Shown here: piece by piece, positions 1 to 7,433 of the stretch | Position numbering within the stretch: the first letter of the stretch is position 1 | How the letters are laid out: every line of letters begins with the position of its first letter | Assembly (NCBI GenBank): GCA_017353815.1 | Contig: JAFMSB010000014.1 | Location: 1 to 14,519 of the forward strand | DNA from: Methylocapsa sp. | GTDB lineage: Bacteria; Pseudomonadota; Alphaproteobacteria; Rhizobiales; Beijerinckiaceae | Direction of reading: 5' to 3' | Length of the DNA stretch: 14,519 nt | The notes under the pieces: model-generated | The model's database searches: none | What the model was told of the DNA's origin: nothing | Seen by the model: the letters and a program-made list of their open reading frames with translations, nothing else | Program-made: the position numbers and the translations under genes

Positions 1-1562
1 TTGCCGGAGGCGAGTTTTGGCAGGCCCGGCAGGATTTCGAACCGCGCGGGGATCATATAGGCAGGCAGACTCGCGCGCAGCTCGCTCCGCAGCGATTTTA
101 GCTCGATCTCGGCCTCGAAGGAGGGCACCAAAAAGGCAACCAGCTCCTCGCTGCCGTTTCCATCGCGCAAAACGGCGGCGGCCTGCGCAATGCCTGGGAG
201 GTCCGTGAGTTTTGCTTCGATCTCCCCCAATTCGACGCGAAAGCCGCGCACCTTGACTTGGTCGTCGATCCTGCCCCGGAAAAGAATATTGCCGTCTGGA
301 TCGATCTCCACAGCATCGCCCGAGCGGTAGAGGACGGGATCGGGAGGATCGGCAACAAAGGGATTTTTGATGAATTTCTCGCGGGTCAAAAGATCGCGGC
401 GCAAATAGCCCTTTGCGACGCCCGGGCCGCCAATGAGAAGCTCGCCTTCAACTCCGCGAGGAAGGAGCTCGAGACGGTCATTGGCGACGTAACAGGTATA
501 GTTGGCGATCGGACGGCCGATTGTAATTGGCAGCTCCGGCCGGACCTCCGCAACCGTTGCGACGACCGTCGTTTCCGTTGGGCCATAGGAATTGAAGATC
601 TTGCGCCCCGCCCTTGACCAGCGCGCGGCAATGGCGGGCGGGCAGGCTTCCCCGCCGAGGATGATGAGCCGCAAACTTGCCACATCCCGCGGCAATAGCC
701 CCAGAAGCGTGGGAACCGCATCGACCACCGTCACGCCATGCGCCTCCATGACGCAAGCGAGCCTCTCCGTCTCGCCGAGGAGGGCGGCGGATGCCACAAA
801 CAGGCTCGCGCCGGCAAGATAGGGAATCCAGATTTCCTCCATCGAAAGATCGAAGGCAACGGAGGAGCCCTGGAAGACAATATCGTCCGCCCTGATGCCG
901 TAGATCTCATTGGCGGCGCGCAGATAGTGGCAGATGTTGCGGCCCGGGATTGCGATGCCTTTCGGGGTGCCGGTCGAACCCGAGGTGTAGATGACATAGG
1001 CGGGATCGCCCGGCCGGGCGCCGAGGGAGCGAGCATTAACCTTTGCGGAATTTTCCGATTGCGCCGGGGCGGCCGCGAGCTCGGCGCTGATCCATATAGG
1101 GCAAGAGGCCGTGATCTTTGCGCTAAAGGCTGGCGCGGTTACTAGGCAAAAGGCCTCGGCATCCGCCAGGCAGGTGGCGACCCGCTCAGGAGGAGCATCG
1201 GCATCGAAAGGCAGCCAGGCTGCGCCGATTTTGGCAATCGCGATTTGGGCAATCAGAAGCTCGGTTCCGCGCGGCATCCATAGACCAGCAACTCGCCCGG
1301 GGCGCAAACCCCTTCGAACGAGGCCGCGGGCGATCGTCTCGGCTCTTTGATCGGCTTCCGCATAGGTGAGCTTGTCCTCCTCCGTAGCCATGGCAATGGC
1401 GCCGGGGCACCTTTCGACCGTGGCCGAAAAAATTTCGCAGAGCAGCTCGTCGCGGATCAGATCCGTTCGCTCAGGGCCTCGCAATACGGCGGCGGCGGGC
1501 GCCGCCTTGGGCACGGCATCATTTTGGAATTCCTGTGCTTTCGATGGCCTATAAAGCATCAT
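1..1562 (-). CDS. Pls/PosA-type nonribosomal peptide synthetase, N-terminal adenylation part (runs off left edge)
   Basis: An open minus-strand frame of 520 codons runs without a stop from ATG 1562 (a second ATG is at 1559) to the window edge; an in-frame TGA lies directly upstream at 1563-1565. It encodes an amino-acid adenylation domain that activates an amino acid as its acyl-AMP. Core motifs appear in order: YTSGSTGTPKG (A3, about residue 192), AFDLSMEEIW with the amino-group-binding Asp, FNSYGPTE (A5, about 322), YRSGD (A7, about 411), RGRIDDQVKVRGFR (A8) and LPAYMIP (about 491). The last visible residues are LPKLASG, so the A10 lysine codon is cut by the edge. The stretches GEACPPAIAARW, NYTCYVAN and the MPRGTELLIAQIAIAKIGAAW block resemble the Pls/PosA group (poly-lysine synthetase-like, a single A domain, a carrier domain and a multi-membrane-span C-terminus). 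The downstream domains are inferred and not seen. There is no condensation domain ahead of the A domain. The substrate cannot be assigned. Shine-Dalgarno support is weak (AGGTGA touching the first ATG). Confidence 0.88.
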   Translation of the reverse strand, partial: MMLYRPSKAQEFQNDAVPKAAPAAAVLRGPERTDLIRDELLCEIFSATVERCPGAIAMATEEDKLTYAEADQRAETIARGLVRRGLRPGRVAGLWMPRGTELLIAQIAIAKIGAAWLPFDADAPPERVATCLADAEAFCLVTAPAFSAKITASCPIWISAELAAAPAQSENSAKVNARSLGARPGDPAYVIYTSGSTGTPKGIAIPGRNICHYLRAANEIYGIRADDIVFQGSSVAFDLSMEEIWIPYLAGASLFVASAALLGETERLACVMEAHGVTVVDAVPTLLGLLPRDVASLRLIILGGEACPPAIAARWSRAGRKIFNSYGPTETTVVATVAEVRPELPITIGRPIANYTCYVANDRLELLPRGVEGELLIGGPGVAKGYLRRDLLTREKFIKNPFVADPPDPVLYRSGDAVEIDPDGNILFRGRIDDQVKVRGFRVELGEIEAKLTDLPGIAQAAAVLRDGNGSEELVAFLVPSFEAEIELKSLRSELRASLPAYMIPARFEILPGLPKLASG

Positions 1563-1614
1563 TCACCTGCTGGGGCGCCGCCGTTTGCGGACAACCATCC
1601 GCCCGGAAATTGGC

Positions 1615-1631
1615 ATGAGAATGTCTCACGC
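1615..1631 (-). promoter_or_regulatory. Candidate operator upstream of the NRPS gene (copy A of a repeated motif)
   Basis: Plus-strand ATGAGAATGTCTCACGC contains a perfect dyad, TGAGA-ATG-TCTCA, at 1616-1628. Its near edge lies 53 bases upstream of the synthetase start at 1562. A copy with 16 of 17 bases identical lies at 2314-2330. Symmetry, position and repetition suggest a binding site for a dimeric regulator, but I cannot name the regulator and see no clear -35/-10 pair beside it. Confidence 0.35.
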
Positions 1632-1741
1632 TGTGCTTCCGCCAGCGCGCGGCGGCTGCGGGGACCCCTTTGGCCGCTGGCTGCTTAGCCTCGTGGCGGG
1701 CGCCTCAGCGGCCCGGCCCAGGCTTTGGTAATTCTATAACA

Positions 1742-1783
1742 GAAGCGTCTTCTGCTGCCCAAATGGCAGCAAGACCGCGCTTC
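1742..1783. repeat. Long imperfect inverted repeat (hairpin) in the spacer
   Basis: The arms pair in three blocks: GAAGCG (1742-1747) with CGCTTC (1778-1783), TCTT (1748-1751) with AAGA (1771-1774), and GCTGCC (1754-1759) with GGCAGC (1765-1770), around the loop CAAAT. Only two small bulges (CT at 1752-1753 and CCG at 1775-1777) interrupt 16 base pairs. No T-run follows on either strand, so an ordinary intrinsic terminator is unlikely. It lies about 180 bases upstream of the synthetase start. Function unknown. Confidence 0.5.
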
Positions 1784-1907
1784 CACAAGCTGTAGAGCGC
1801 TCCCCATTCTGACCAATTTGTCTGAATGGTTCATGAACTCTGGTTCTCGCCCTTTGCAGTGCGGCTGAGGGTTCGCCGCGCCGTCCGCCAACCTTGTAGC
1901 TGTCTGC

Positions 1908-2033
1908 CTACCGCGGATTAGTTCATTTGAGGCCAGGGAACCGCTGGAAGTCGCGGCCCGTGGTGCAGGCCGCCGGGCCATGCTCCAGCGCAATTGCGGC
2001 AAGCACCGCATCCATCACCAGCGACCTGTGGCT
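1908..2033 (-). pseudogene. vapC-like PIN-domain toxin remnant (C-terminal end only)
   Basis: In one minus-strand frame (ATG codon at 2015-2013) the translation reads VMDAVLAAIALEHG, then TTGRDFQRFPGLK, a TGA at 1925-1923, then TNPR and a TAG at 1910-1908. PIN toxins of the VapC family typically end in a block like D-A-x-L-A-A-x-A-x-E-H-G, then T-x-x-D-F-x-R-F-P-G-L-x-W-x-N-P. The internal TGA sits exactly where the conserved Trp (TGG) is expected, which looks like a point mutation. The first 80 or so residues of a normal toxin of about 130 residues are missing: the sequence upstream switches directly to an antitoxin-like N-terminus in another frame. PIN toxins are Mg-dependent ribonucleases; this fragment lacks the N-terminal acidic residues and should be inactive. 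The identification comes from recognising the motif, not from a search. Confidence 0.72.
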
Positions 2034-2124
2034 TGGCTGTCCTGCGGAAGAGCCGTCCGGAGCGCCGCGACTCTGCCTTATGTTTGGCCGCCATTTCCTC
2101 TTCCAAGGTGGGTGCCGTTCGCAT
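2026..2124 (-). pseudogene. vapB-like antitoxin remnant (N-terminal part)
   Basis: From ATG 2124-2122 the minus strand reads MRTAPTLEEEMAAKHKAESR, followed by RSGRLFRRTAKPQ. This resembles the N-terminus of small ribbon-helix-helix antitoxins of the VapB type, which commonly look like MRTTLTLDDDVAAKLKAE followed by RSGRxFRE. The expected continuation (VNxALRRGL and the toxin-binding tail) is absent. The frame instead runs into unrelated residues and, shifted by one frame, the VapC C-terminal fragment begins. A single deletion joining the 5' part of vapB to the 3' part of vapC would explain both pieces. The fused frame stays open to 1918, but the residues after about 2026 do not look like a protein family I know. 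An in-frame upstream ATG at 2145 is less likely to be the native start. Confidence 0.62.
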
Positions 2125-2237
2125 GTTTTGGGCGCGTGCCCGCAACGCGCGGAGCTTCGCGAATTCCGCCGTCGCGAAATGGCGCCCGGCGATTGCGGCT
2201 CTGCAGCGCCCGTTTAAACAGCATCAAAATCTCGCCG

Positions 2238-2256
2238 GTCTTACTTTTCGTAAGAC
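2238..2256. repeat. Perfect 7-bp inverted repeat, possible old vapBC operator
   Basis: GTCTTAC (2238-2244), loop TTTTC, GTAAGAC (2250-2256). It lies 113 bases upstream of the vapB-like ATG at 2124 on the minus strand. Antitoxins often bind dyads ahead of their own operon, so this could be the remnant operator. It is not followed by a T-run. The assignment rests on position only. Confidence 0.35.
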
Positions 2257-2313
2257 AGGCCGTAATACATGCGGCTTATTTTTGGCTCTGCACGATTTCA
2301 GGCGGGAACCTTT

Positions 2314-2330
2314 ATGAGAATGTTTCACGC
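2314..2330 (-). promoter_or_regulatory. Copy B of the repeated 17-base motif
   Basis: Plus-strand ATGAGAATGTTTCACGC matches copy A at 1615-1631 in 16 of 17 bases and in the same orientation, 699 bases away. One base breaks the perfect dyad of copy A (TTTCA instead of TCTCA). It lies beyond the 3' end of pgk and about 190 bases upstream of the vapB-like remnant on the minus strand. It could be a second or former binding site of the same regulator, or a duplicated promoter fragment. Confidence 0.3.
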
Positions 2331-2407
2331 AAAACATTTCTCGATGGATTCCGAGGTGCCTGCGGCTGTCGGCTTGCTGGCGCGGTGCTTTAAGCTCGGA
2401 TGCCGGC

Positions 2408-3637
2408 TCAGGCGCTTTTTTGGCTGGCCCAGCGTAAAGCCTCGACGCCCGGGAGCTTCTTGCCCTCGAGCCATTCGAGAAAAGCCCCGCCCGCCGTCGA
2501 GACATAAGTGAAATCGCCCGCAACGCCGGCCAAATTGAGCGCCGCGATCGTATCGCCCCCGCCCGCGATTGACTCAAGCGCGCCGACCTCGGTGAGCTGG
2601 GCCGCAACCCTGGCGATCGTCAGCGTGCCAGTATGAAAGGGCGGAACCTCAAACGCGCCGACGGGCCCGTTCCAAACAAGCGTGCGGGCGGAGGCAAGGA
2701 TGCCGACCGCCTGCGAAATGGTGCGCGGGCCGATGTCGAGGATCATCTGATCCTCGTCCACCGAATCGACATCCACGGTCTTGGTCCGCGCATCGGGCTC
2801 AAGCGCGGTTGCAGCAATGGCATCGGCGGGCAGCACGAGCTTGCATTTGGCTCCTTCCGCATCGGCAAGAATCTTGCGCGCGGCGTCGGCAAATTTCGGC
2901 TCACAGAGCGATTTGCCGACGCGTTTGCCGCTCGCGAGCAAAAGCGTATTCGCCATGCCGCCGCCGACGAAGAGATAGTCGACCTGGCGCATAAGACTGC
3001 CTAGAAGCTCGAATTTGGTCGAGACCTTGGCGCCACCGACGATCGCCGCAAGCGGCCGCTTGGGATCGGCAAGCATGCGCTTGAGCATCTCAAGTTCGAG
3101 CTGCATGCTGCGCCCGACATAGGCAGGAAGCTTATGCGCGAGGCCCTCAGTTGAGGCATGGGCGCGATGCGCCGTCGAAAAAGCATCGTTCACGTAAATG
3201 TCGCCAAGCTCGGCAAGCGAAGCTACAAAGACCGGATCGTTCTCGATCTCGGCGTCATGGAACCTTGTGTTTTCGAGCACAAGAATATCGCCGTCCTTCA
3301 TCGCGCCGGCGGCGCTCTTTGCGACCTCTCCAACGCAGTCCGAGGCAAAAGCGACGTAACGCCCGAGCCGGCGCTCGAATTCCACAGCGACGGGTTTGAG
3401 CGAGTTTCGCGCATCGGGCCCGCCTTTGGGGCGGCCGAGGTGGGAGAGAATGATAACCCTTGCCTTGCGGTCGGAGATTTCACGAATGTTCGCAAGAACG
3501 CGCTCGATCCGAGTTGTGTCGGTGATCCGGTAATCCTCCATCGGGACGTTGAGATCGGCCCGCACGAGCACCCGCTTGCCAGCCACATCGACGTCATCGA
3601 GTGTGCGGAAGACATAAAAAGGCGCGGCTCTTGTCAC
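2408..3637 (-). CDS. pgk: Phosphoglycerate kinase
   Basis: Cytosolic enzyme interconverting 1,3-bisphosphoglycerate + ADP and 3-phosphoglycerate + ATP, used in glycolysis, gluconeogenesis and the Calvin cycle. With the start chosen here it has 409 residues, normal for bacterial Pgk. Visible signatures in order: [20 protein letters not shown] near the N-terminus (substrate-side Arg and Asp), [24 protein letters not shown] (nucleotide-side Lys), [15 protein letters not shown] and [19 protein letters not shown]. The second residue of the usual RVDFN motif is Ala here (RADLN). The start is GTG 3637-3635, which overlaps the gap stop codon as GTGA; a frame extension up to 3691 lies inside gap and looks like a shadow. 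The four-base overlap implies translational coupling with gap. No Fba gene follows; the operon ends here at an 845-base spacer. Confidence 0.96.
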   Translation of the reverse strand: MTRAAPFYVFRTLDDVDVAGKRVLVRADLNVPMEDYRITDTTRIERVLANIREISDRKARVIILSHLGRPKGGPDARNSLKPVAVEFERRLGRYVAFASDCVGEVAKSAAGAMKDGDILVLENTRFHDAEIENDPVFVASLAELGDIYVNDAFSTAHRAHASTEGLAHKLPAYVGRSMQLELEMLKRMLADPKRPLAAIVGGAKVSTKFELLGSLMRQVDYLFVGGGMANTLLLASGKRVGKSLCEPKFADAARKILADAEGAKCKLVLPADAIAATALEPDARTKTVDVDSVDEDQMILDIGPRTISQAVGILASARTLVWNGPVGAFEVPPFHTGTLTIARVAAQLTEVGALESIAGGGDTIAALNLAGVAGDFTYVSTAGGAFLEWLEGKKLPGVEALRWASQKSA

Positions 3638-4641
3638 AGGAGTTTTCCCATGACGGCGGCGACATCGGCCATGCGGTTCGAAAATCCCCACTCGTTATCG
3701 TACCAAGACATGACGCGCACGAATGTGCCGTCCATGACCTTGGTTTGATCCATGTGAACGACCGAAGAATGGGGGTCGTGATTGAAGTCGACCGACACAT
3801 TCGGGCTCTCGGTAAAGGAGATGATGCCCTTCATCTGCTGCTTGGACGCCTGTTTGACTACCTCCTTGATTTCTTCGGCGGTTGTCTTGCGCTTGGCAAC
3901 GAATTTGAGATCGACAACAGACACATTTGCAGTCGGCACGCGGATTGCCGCGCCATCAAGCTTTCCTTTGAGCTCGGGCAAGACTAGGCCAACGGCGCGC
4001 GCGGCGCCCGTCGTCGTCGGAATCATCGAAAGCGCCGCGGCGCGCGCCCGATAGAGATCCTTGTGATACGTGTCGAGGGTCGGCTGGTCCCCGGTGTAGG
4101 AATGGATCGTCGTCATGAAGCCGGTCTCGATGCCGATCGCATCGTGCATGATTTTCGCGACCGGAGCGAGGCAATTGGTCGTGCAAGACGCATTGGACAC
4201 GACCAAATGATCCTTTGTCAGCTTGTCGTGATTGACCCCGAAGACCACGGTCAAATCGATATTGTCGCCCGGCGCGGAGACGAGCACGCGCTTGGCGCCC
4301 GCCTTGAGATGCGCCGAGGCTTTTTCCTTCGAGGTAAAAAGCCCGGTGCATTCGAGCGCGATATCGACGGAAAGTTCCTTGTGCGGCAATTCTTTGGGAT
4401 CGCGTAGAGCGGTGACTCGGATGGGCCCCGTGCCGCAATCGAGCGAGTCCTTTCCAATTTTGATCTCGGCGGGAAAACGGCCGTGCACCGAGTCGAAGCG
4501 CAGCAGATGGGCGTTGGTCTCGACAGGCCCGAGATCGTTGATGGCGACAATCTGAATGTCCTTGCGCTTCGACTCGACAATCGCGCGCAGGATGTTGCGG
4601 CCAATGCGGCCAAAACCGTTGATAGCGACTCGAATCGCCAT
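3634..4641 (-). CDS. gap: Glyceraldehyde-3-phosphate dehydrogenase (type I, phosphorylating)
   Basis: Cytosolic tetrameric enzyme converting glyceraldehyde-3-phosphate + phosphate + NAD(P) to 1,3-bisphosphoglycerate, the substrate of the adjacent Pgk. It has 335 residues, the usual length. N-terminal Rossmann motif [10 protein letters not shown] (residues 7-16); the sequence AINDL places Asp36 at the end of the second strand, which favours NAD over NADP. The catalytic site [12 protein letters not shown] carries Cys153, and [11 protein letters not shown] carries the base His180. The C-terminal [12 protein letters not shown] block is intact. ATG 4641 was chosen because a strong Shine-Dalgarno (AAGGAGA) lies four bases upstream; the ATG at 4656 lies upstream of that site. 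It sits 70 bases downstream of tkt on the same strand and overlaps pgk by four bases, so tkt-gap-pgk is a likely operon. Confidence 0.97.
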   Translation of the reverse strand: MAIRVAINGFGRIGRNILRAIVESKRKDIQIVAINDLGPVETNAHLLRFDSVHGRFPAEIKIGKDSLDCGTGPIRVTALRDPKELPHKELSVDIALECTGLFTSKEKASAHLKAGAKRVLVSAPGDNIDLTVVFGVNHDKLTKDHLVVSNASCTTNCLAPVAKIMHDAIGIETGFMTTIHSYTGDQPTLDTYHKDLYRARAAALSMIPTTTGAARAVGLVLPELKGKLDGAAIRVPTANVSVVDLKFVAKRKTTAEEIKEVVKQASKQQMKGIISFTESPNVSVDFNHDPHSSVVHMDQTKVMDGTFVRVMSWYDNEWGFSNRMADVAAVMGKLL

Positions 4642-4645
4642 GGCG

Positions 4646-4652
4646 TCTCCTT
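4646..4652 (-). promoter_or_regulatory. Ribosome binding site deciding the gap start
   Basis: Minus-strand AAGGAGA followed by the spacer CGCC and ATG (4641). It fixes the start at residue M of [11 protein letters not shown] and excludes the in-frame ATG at 4656, which lies upstream of the site. Confidence 0.8.
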
Positions 4653-4711
4653 GCATAGCCGAAAGCTGTGACTGAAGCGCCGCTCCGGGCGCGTCTCTGA
4701 TCGAGGAAAAG

Positions 4712-6739
4712 TTAGTTCCCGCAGCGCCGCTTGGCAGCGGCCGCGACGGCTTCTGGCGTGATTTTGAACGAATTGTAAAGGTCTTTGTAGGGCGCGCTCG
4801 CGCCGAAACTCGTCATTCCAATAAAAATCCCGTCTTCGCCAATGATGTCATCCCAGCCAAACCGCACAGCTGCCTCAACTCCGATGCGCACGGGCGCATC
4901 GCCGACAATCTCTTTGCGCCTGGCTTGGTCCTGCTTTGGGAAGAGATCCATGCAAGGAACCGAGACGACGCGCGCGGCAATTCCGCTTTCGGCAAGTATG
5001 CTCTGCGCGCCTAGCGCAACCGCCACTTCGGATCCGGAGGCGAAGATCGAGACCTTTACCGGGCTTCCGTTGGCGGGCGAAATCTCGTAGGCCCCCGCGG
5101 CCGACAGGTTTTCAGGGGTGTAAGCGCTGCGGACTGGGGGAAGATTTTGCCGCGTCAGTGCGAAGACCGAAGGTGACGTCTTGGCTTCAAGCGCGAGCTG
5201 CCAGCATTCGAGCGTTTCCGTTTGATCGGCGGGGCGGAACACAAGCATGTTGGGCATCGCGCGCAGGGCGGCGAGATGCTCGACAGGCTGATGGGTTGGG
5301 CCATCTTCGCCGAGGCCGATCGAATCATGAGTGAAGACCTGGATTATGCGAATGCCCATGAGCGCCGCAAGGCGCAAGGATGGGCGGCAATAATCGGAAA
5401 AGATCAGAAATGTGGCACCAGATGGAATAAAGCCGCCATGCAAGGCTATGCCGTTGATCGCTGCCGCCATGCCATGCTCGCGCACCCCCCAATGAATATA
5501 GCGGCCGTGGAATGAGGAAGGCGCGATCTCGGGGGTTGCCAGAACCTTGGTGTTGTTGGATGGCGTAAGATCGGCCGAGCCGGTCAGCAGCTCGGGAACC
5601 GCCTTTGCCAGAACTTCGAGCACAGACTGGGAGGCTTTGCGGGTCGCGACAGATGTGCGATCCGGCGTGAGCTTGCGTTTGTAGGCAAGGGCGGCCTCGC
5701 AAAGAGCAGCGGGCAGGTCGCCGCGCAGCCGGCGCTCGAATTCCTCGCGCTTGTCTTTCGGCAGAAGGCCGAGCGCCGCTTCCCACGCCTTTCGGCTCCG
5801 GGCGCCGCGCTTGCCGGCCCTGCGCCAGGCCGCCAAAATGCGCTCCGGGATTACGAAAGGTTCATAAGGCCAGTTGAGCTTGCGCCTTGCCCCGGCTATC
5901 TCCTCGGCCCCGAGCGGCTCGCCATGCGCCTTTGATGTGCCGGCGCGGGTGGGCGCGCCGAAGCCGATCATGGTCCGGCAGGCAATCAGGCTGGGCTTTG
6001 GCGATTTCTGGGCCCTGCGCAGAGCACGTAGGATAGCGTCTGGATCATGGCCGTCGACGCGCGCGGCATTCCAATTGCAGGCCTGGAAACGTTTCACCTG
6101 ATCGTTGGAATCGGCAAGCGAAGCGGGTCCGTCAATCGTCACGCGGTTGTCGTCATAAAGCACGATCAATTTGCTCAGCCCGAGGTGGCCCGCAAGGGAA
6201 ATAGCTTCGTGGCTGATCCCCTCCATGAGGTCGCCGTCGGAGTCCAGAACATAAGTGTAATGATCGACGATTGAGCCAAATTCGGCATTCAGCAAGCGTT
6301 CGGCGAGCGCCATGCCGACCGCATTGCCAAGGCCCTGGCCGAGCGGGCCGGTGGTTGTTTCCACCCCAGGCGTATGGCGGTATTCCGGGTGGCCGGGGGT
6401 AAGGGAGCTGAGCTGGCGGAAGCGCTGCAGCTCCTCGACCGTCATGCCGGGCTCTCCGGTCAGGTAGAGAAGGGAATAGAGCAGCATCGAGCCATGGCCG
6501 GCAGACAGGACGAAACGGTCCCTGTCTGGCCAGGAGGCGGCACCTGACTCATATTTGAGCACCCGGGTAAACAGAACAGTGGCGGCATCGGCGGCACCCA
6601 TGGGCAGGCCTGGGTGGCCGGATTTAGCCTTTTCGACGGAGTCCATGGCGAGCGCGCGGATGGCGTTTGCCATCTCGTCGTGGGTGGGTTTTTCGCGCGC
6701 GGGCCTACTCCGTTCGCCAGCCGGGAATCTCAACGCCAT
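4712..6739 (-). CDS. tkt: Transketolase
   Basis: Thiamine-diphosphate enzyme that moves two-carbon units between sugar phosphates in the pentose phosphate pathway and, where present, the Calvin cycle; cytosolic homodimer. It has 675 residues, typical of the family. N-terminal pyrophosphate-binding domain: [20 protein letters not shown] with GHPG at 41-44, [28 protein letters not shown], and the cofactor motif DSDGDLMEG (about 168-175) closing with Asn199. Pyrimidine-binding domain: [20 protein letters not shown], including the conserved Glu that activates the cofactor, then [20 protein letters not shown]. The C-terminal domain contains [11 protein letters not shown]. The start at ATG 6739 gives a 22-residue leader before MANAIR; it has only a weak Shine-Dalgarno (AAGG), and the internal ATG at MANAIR is a less likely alternative. 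First gene of the tkt-gap-pgk operon. Confidence 0.96.
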   Translation of the reverse strand: MALRFPAGERSRPAREKPTHDEMANAIRALAMDSVEKAKSGHPGLPMGAADAATVLFTRVLKYESGAASWPDRDRFVLSAGHGSMLLYSLLYLTGEPGMTVEELQRFRQLSSLTPGHPEYRHTPGVETTTGPLGQGLGNAVGMALAERLLNAEFGSIVDHYTYVLDSDGDLMEGISHEAISLAGHLGLSKLIVLYDDNRVTIDGPASLADSNDQVKRFQACNWNAARVDGHDPDAILRALRRAQKSPKPSLIACRTMIGFGAPTRAGTSKAHGEPLGAEEIAGARRKLNWPYEPFVIPERILAAWRRAGKRGARSRKAWEAALGLLPKDKREEFERRLRGDLPAALCEAALAYKRKLTPDRTSVATRKASQSVLEVLAKAVPELLTGSADLTPSNNTKVLATPEIAPSSFHGRYIHWGVREHGMAAAINGIALHGGFIPSGATFLIFSDYCRPSLRLAALMGIRIIQVFTHDSIGLGEDGPTHQPVEHLAALRAMPNMLVFRPADQTETLECWQLALEAKTSPSVFALTRQNLPPVRSAYTPENLSAAGAYEISPANGSPVKVSIFASGSEVAVALGAQSILAESGIAARVVSVPCMDLFPKQDQARRKEIVGDAPVRIGVEAAVRFGWDDIIGEDGIFIGMTSFGASAPYKDLYNSFKITPEAVAAAAKRRCGN

Positions 6740-7087
6740 GGCGGGGGCCTTGGGGAGGCCGCACCAGCCCCGGCGGACCCCGGTGGATAAGCGGTGGCAG
6801 TTACAGCTTGGCTGGGGCCAAAGGCTTGAATCAAAGTGTTACCTATGTTTCCTTCCAGCGTCCCTTAGTTTTAGAAGCGGGATCACGGGCGAGCTTTTGG
6901 TGTTTCTGCCGCAGGAATTGCCTTTATTTTCCAGCCGCACCGGGGCAGGGGCGAGACATAGCGTGCAAGAGATGGTTTGTCGACTGCCGCGGGGAGCGGG
7001 CAGGTGCAACGGGGTGCCTCCGGCCGGTTTGCATGGCCGCGGCCCTCAAGAGGGAAATTTGCTTCTCGGGGATGGATTTCGCCGGCG
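6740..7087. other. Divergent intergenic region between tkt and the DUF4164 gene
   Basis: These 348 bases separate two outward-facing transcription units and should carry both promoters, but I cannot point to a convincing -35/-10 pair on either strand. On the plus side there are back-to-back palindromes GGCCGCGGCC (7035-7044) and CCCTCAAGAGGG (7043-7054) about 35 bases ahead of the DUF4164 start; a small dyad TTGAATCAA lies at 6826-6834. The open frames crossing this stretch look like chance frames. No tRNA, and no 6S RNA that I can recognise. Confidence 0.45.
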
Positions 7088-7414
7088 ATGTGGGGCGTGA
7101 GTGAGAGCATAGCGGCGGGGGCCGCCTTGCCGGAATGCCTCGAGGAGGCTTTGCGCTCGCTCAGGGGCGCGCTTGAGAAGCTCGCAGCGGCGGCCGAAAG
7201 GCACGCCAGGGCAGAGAGTCTTCGCACCAATCACGAGGAGGAGCTCGCCATCATGCAAGATGACCGTGCAAGGCTTGGGGTGGAGCTCGATGGCGCGGCT
7301 GCGCGGGTGAAGGCGCTGGAATTGGCCAATGACGAGGTGCAGCGCAGGCTCGATCATGCCGGCGCCGAGATAAAGGCGATTCTCGCCGGGTTTGAGGCTG
7401 GCGATGGCGGCTAG
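7088..7414 (+). CDS. DUF4164-like small coiled-coil protein
   Basis: 108 residues from ATG 7088 (GTG 7097 is an alternative; neither has a strong Shine-Dalgarno). The frame is open upstream to 6977, but the extra 37 residues look like translated spacer. From residue 17 to about 102 it is an almost continuous amphipathic helix rich in Ala, Glu, Arg and Leu, with EEALRSLRGALEKLAAAAER, MQDDRARLGVELD and ALELANDEVQRRLDHA, as expected for a coiled coil. No signal peptide or membrane segment. The composition and the position directly ahead of zapA match the DUF4164 family of alphaproteobacteria. The family has no established biochemical role; the neighbourhood suggests work with ZapA at cell division, which is inference. 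It ends 19 bases before zapA, so the two are likely cotranscribed. Confidence 0.8.
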   Translation: MWGVSESIAAGAALPECLEEALRSLRGALEKLAAAAERHARAESLRTNHEEELAIMQDDRARLGVELDGAAARVKALELANDEVQRRLDHAGAEIKAILAGFEAGDGG

Positions 7415-7421
7415 GTGCCGC

Positions 7422-7428
7422 AAGGAGG
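7422..7428 (+). promoter_or_regulatory. Ribosome binding site deciding the zapA start
   Basis: A perfect AAGGAGG, a five-base spacer GCGGC and ATG 7434. It makes MAELTVVIAG the N-terminus rather than the longer frame beginning at 7392. Confidence 0.85.
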
Positions 7429-7433
7429 GCGGC

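Larger units (their letters stand above)
1563..2407. other. Gene-poor spacer between pgk and the NRPS gene
   Basis: These 845 bases carry no open frame on either strand that I recognise as an intact gene. The short open frames lack family motifs apart from the vapB/vapC remnants. The spacer also holds a hairpin at 1742-1783, an inverted repeat at 2238-2256 and two copies of a 17-base motif. I see no tRNA, rRNA, IS ends or CRISPR repeats. The stretch near 2260-2345 is visibly richer in A and T than its surroundings. I could not identify a clear terminator after pgk. Confidence 0.6.

Noticed and set aside
258..617. Plus-strand open frame inside the NRPS gene
   Set aside because: It lies opposite intact adenylation motifs and shows no recognisable protein family.
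386..756. Short minus-strand frames suggesting that the NRPS gene is broken
   Set aside because: They are in other frames. The true frame (codons with low position divisible by three) is open from 1562 to the edge with all motifs in order.
1742..1783. Hairpin as an integron attC site or intrinsic terminator
   Set aside because: The flanks do not show the attC RYYYAAC/GTTRRRY ends, and no T-run follows on either strand.
1980..2393. A 137-codon plus-strand frame in the spacer
   Set aside because: The residues match no family I know, the frame overlaps the vapBC relic on the other strand, and there is no convincing ribosome site.
4642..4711. Terminator between tkt and gap (GCGCC/GGCGC mini-hairpin in the 70-base gap)
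   Set aside because: The stem is only five base pairs with no T-run; cotranscription of tkt and gap is more likely.
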